A stretch of 64,000 nucleotides of DNA from Sphingomonas naasensis. GTDB taxonomy: Bacteria; Pseudomonadota; Alphaproteobacteria; Sphingomonadales; Sphingomonadaceae. Numbering within the stretch: position 1 is the first letter of the stretch; each line of letters opens with the position of its first letter. Below the pieces are notes generated by a model. It saw only the letters and a list, made by a program, of their open reading frames with translations. It had not been told where the DNA came from and did no database searches. The position numbers and the translations under genes were made by a program. The stretch covers positions 62,001-126,000 of the forward strand of contig NZ_SRXU01000001.1 in NCBI RefSeq assembly GCF_004792695.1, given 5' to 3'. This document shows, piece after piece, positions 63,288 through 64,000 of the stretch.

Positions 63288-63740
63288 ATGAACACCGACA
63301 AGGAACTTCTCGCATCCGAGAAGCAGACCGTCACTTCGACGCCACTGGTGTCGACGGATTCGATCCTCATGAGCGGGCTCAGCGGGCAGAGCCGGTCGCG
63401 CAACCTTCGCGCCTTCGCGCAGGTCGAGACCAGCTTTACCGGCGGCACCGGCACGGCGCTGACCGTCGACCTGATCCAGGCCGACAACGCCGCGCTCACC
63501 ACCAACGTGACCGTCATCGGCACGTCGGGGGCGATCGCCAACGGCTCGTCGAACGTCAACGTCGCTGCCGGCAGGCGCCTGCTCGACATTCCGCTGCCCG
63601 AGGTGACGCAGGCCTATCTTGGCTTCCGCTACACCTCGGCGACCGGTGCTTACGGCGCCGGTGCGATCACCGCCGGCCTCGTCGTCGGGACCGAGACGCC
63701 GCAGGCGTCGCGCCCGAACGCCGAGAGCCACGGCTTCTAA
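63288..63740 (+). CDS. Bbp16 family capsid cement protein
   Basis: The 150-residue protein matches the Bbp16 type: a beta-rich domain with LRAFAQVETSFTGGTGTALT, ADNAALTTNVTVIG, an alanine/asparagine-rich strand and a LGFRYTSATGAYGAGAITAG sheet. In BPP-1 this protein trimerises over the capsid and stabilises it. AGGAACG precedes ATG 63288. Confidence 0.85.
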   Translation: MNTDKELLASEKQTVTSTPLVSTDSILMSGLSGQSRSRNLRAFAQVETSFTGGTGTALTVDLIQADNAALTTNVTVIGTSGAIANGSSNVNVAAGRRLLDIPLPEVTQAYLGFRYTSATGAYGAGAITAGLVVGTETPQASRPNAESHGF

Positions 63741-63752
63741 GGGAACGCTGAC

Positions 63753-64000
63753 ATGGAAAAGATCGTCACCAAGAAGTCGTTCATCGGCGGCCGGCTCGTC
63801 TATCCGGGCGAGACCGTCGATGTCGACGCCAAGGGCGAGGCGCTGCCCGCAGCATCCACGCCCATCGGTCAGATGACCGTCGAGCAGCTGCGCGCCGCTC
63901 TCGCCAATCGGGAAGCCGAAGAAGCCGGGGACGGCGAGCCGCGTTTCGGTGCGAACGTCGCCGATGCGACCGAGGCCAACACCGGTGCCCAGCAGGCCGC
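63753..64000 (+). CDS. Phage structural-region protein, cut by the window edge
   Basis: ATG 63753 opens a frame that stays open to the last base (82 complete codons). It starts MEKIVTKKSFIGGRLVYPGE and then has GQMTVEQLRAALANREAEEA. The Gly/Glu/Ala-rich second part is probably disordered. Place after the cement gene suggests a head or head-tail protein; no family is recognised. GGGAACG lies 6 bases before the ATG. Confidence 0.7.
   Translation, partial: MEKIVTKKSFIGGRLVYPGETVDVDAKGEALPAASTPIGQMTVEQLRAALANREAEEAGDGEPRFGANVADATEANTGAQQA

Overview
The window is high-GC DNA (G/C at most third codon positions) from an alphaproteobacterium, most likely a Sphingomonas-like member of the Sphingomonadales. 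The signs are the dusB-ntrB-ntrC-ntrY-ntrX-hfq-hflX block, a fused ispDF gene, a double-domain Hfq, a carbonic anhydrase/lipA/COQ10-type block and an astA-astB arginine succinyltransferase pair. No rRNA, tRNA or CRISPR array was seen.

Positions 1-47,700 are host chromosome. 1-7,700 holds a PPK2 kinase, carbonic anhydrase, lipA, a RatA/COQ10-like protein, cinA, ispDF and two small TonB_C-domain proteins. 7,768-17,005 is the nitrogen/redox regulatory block: dusB overlaps ntrB, ntrB overlaps ntrC, then ntrY, ntrX, a tandem-domain hfq and hflX. 17,100-20,620 holds an unknown membrane protein, a serine hydrolase, mazG and an outer-membrane protein. 20,635-24,337 is a leftward module of ECF sigma factor, von Willebrand (vWA) lipoprotein and a membrane-anchored TPR protein. 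24,634-28,311 is an NAD salvage locus: a nicotinamidase-like hydrolase coupled to a radical SAM enzyme, divergent from nrtR-pncB. 28,317-32,184 runs metG-tatD, then a metallo-hydrolase and an aspartic protease. 32,433-38,460 has hisI, purF, a short-chain dehydrogenase, a serine hydrolase and cfa. 38,695-42,237 encodes a 2-oxoacid:ferredoxin oxidoreductase with an exported-protein gene between its subunits. 42,478-47,692 has rppH, a DUF481 protein, and an M20 hydrolase-astA-astB cluster. Several intergenic gaps in the host part carry GC-rich palindromic repeats.

From about 47,700 to the right edge lies a prophage. Its left arm is transcribed leftward: thirteen or fourteen short, overlapping genes with recT, a shortened DUF5131 gene, an HTH protein and a tyrosine integrase. 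Its right arm is transcribed rightward: a helicase fragment, a DUF1376 replication protein, a DnaA-domain protein, terminase small and large subunits, a portal protein broken by a -1 frameshift, a scaffold-like protein, a major capsid protein and a Bbp16-type cement protein. This head module resembles Bordetella BPP-1-like podoviruses. The prophage runs off the window.

The prophage looks damaged. Only about 54 bp separate the two arms, no repressor/cro region is visible, the DnaB-type helicase lacks its P-loop, the portal frame is broken, and the DUF5131 gene has lost its middle. The most interesting host items are the NrtR-linked nicotinamidase/radical SAM pair with its tandem 22-bp repeat operator, and the sigma/vWA/TPR module whose surface proteins carry stretches that look like the start of TonB-dependent receptors.
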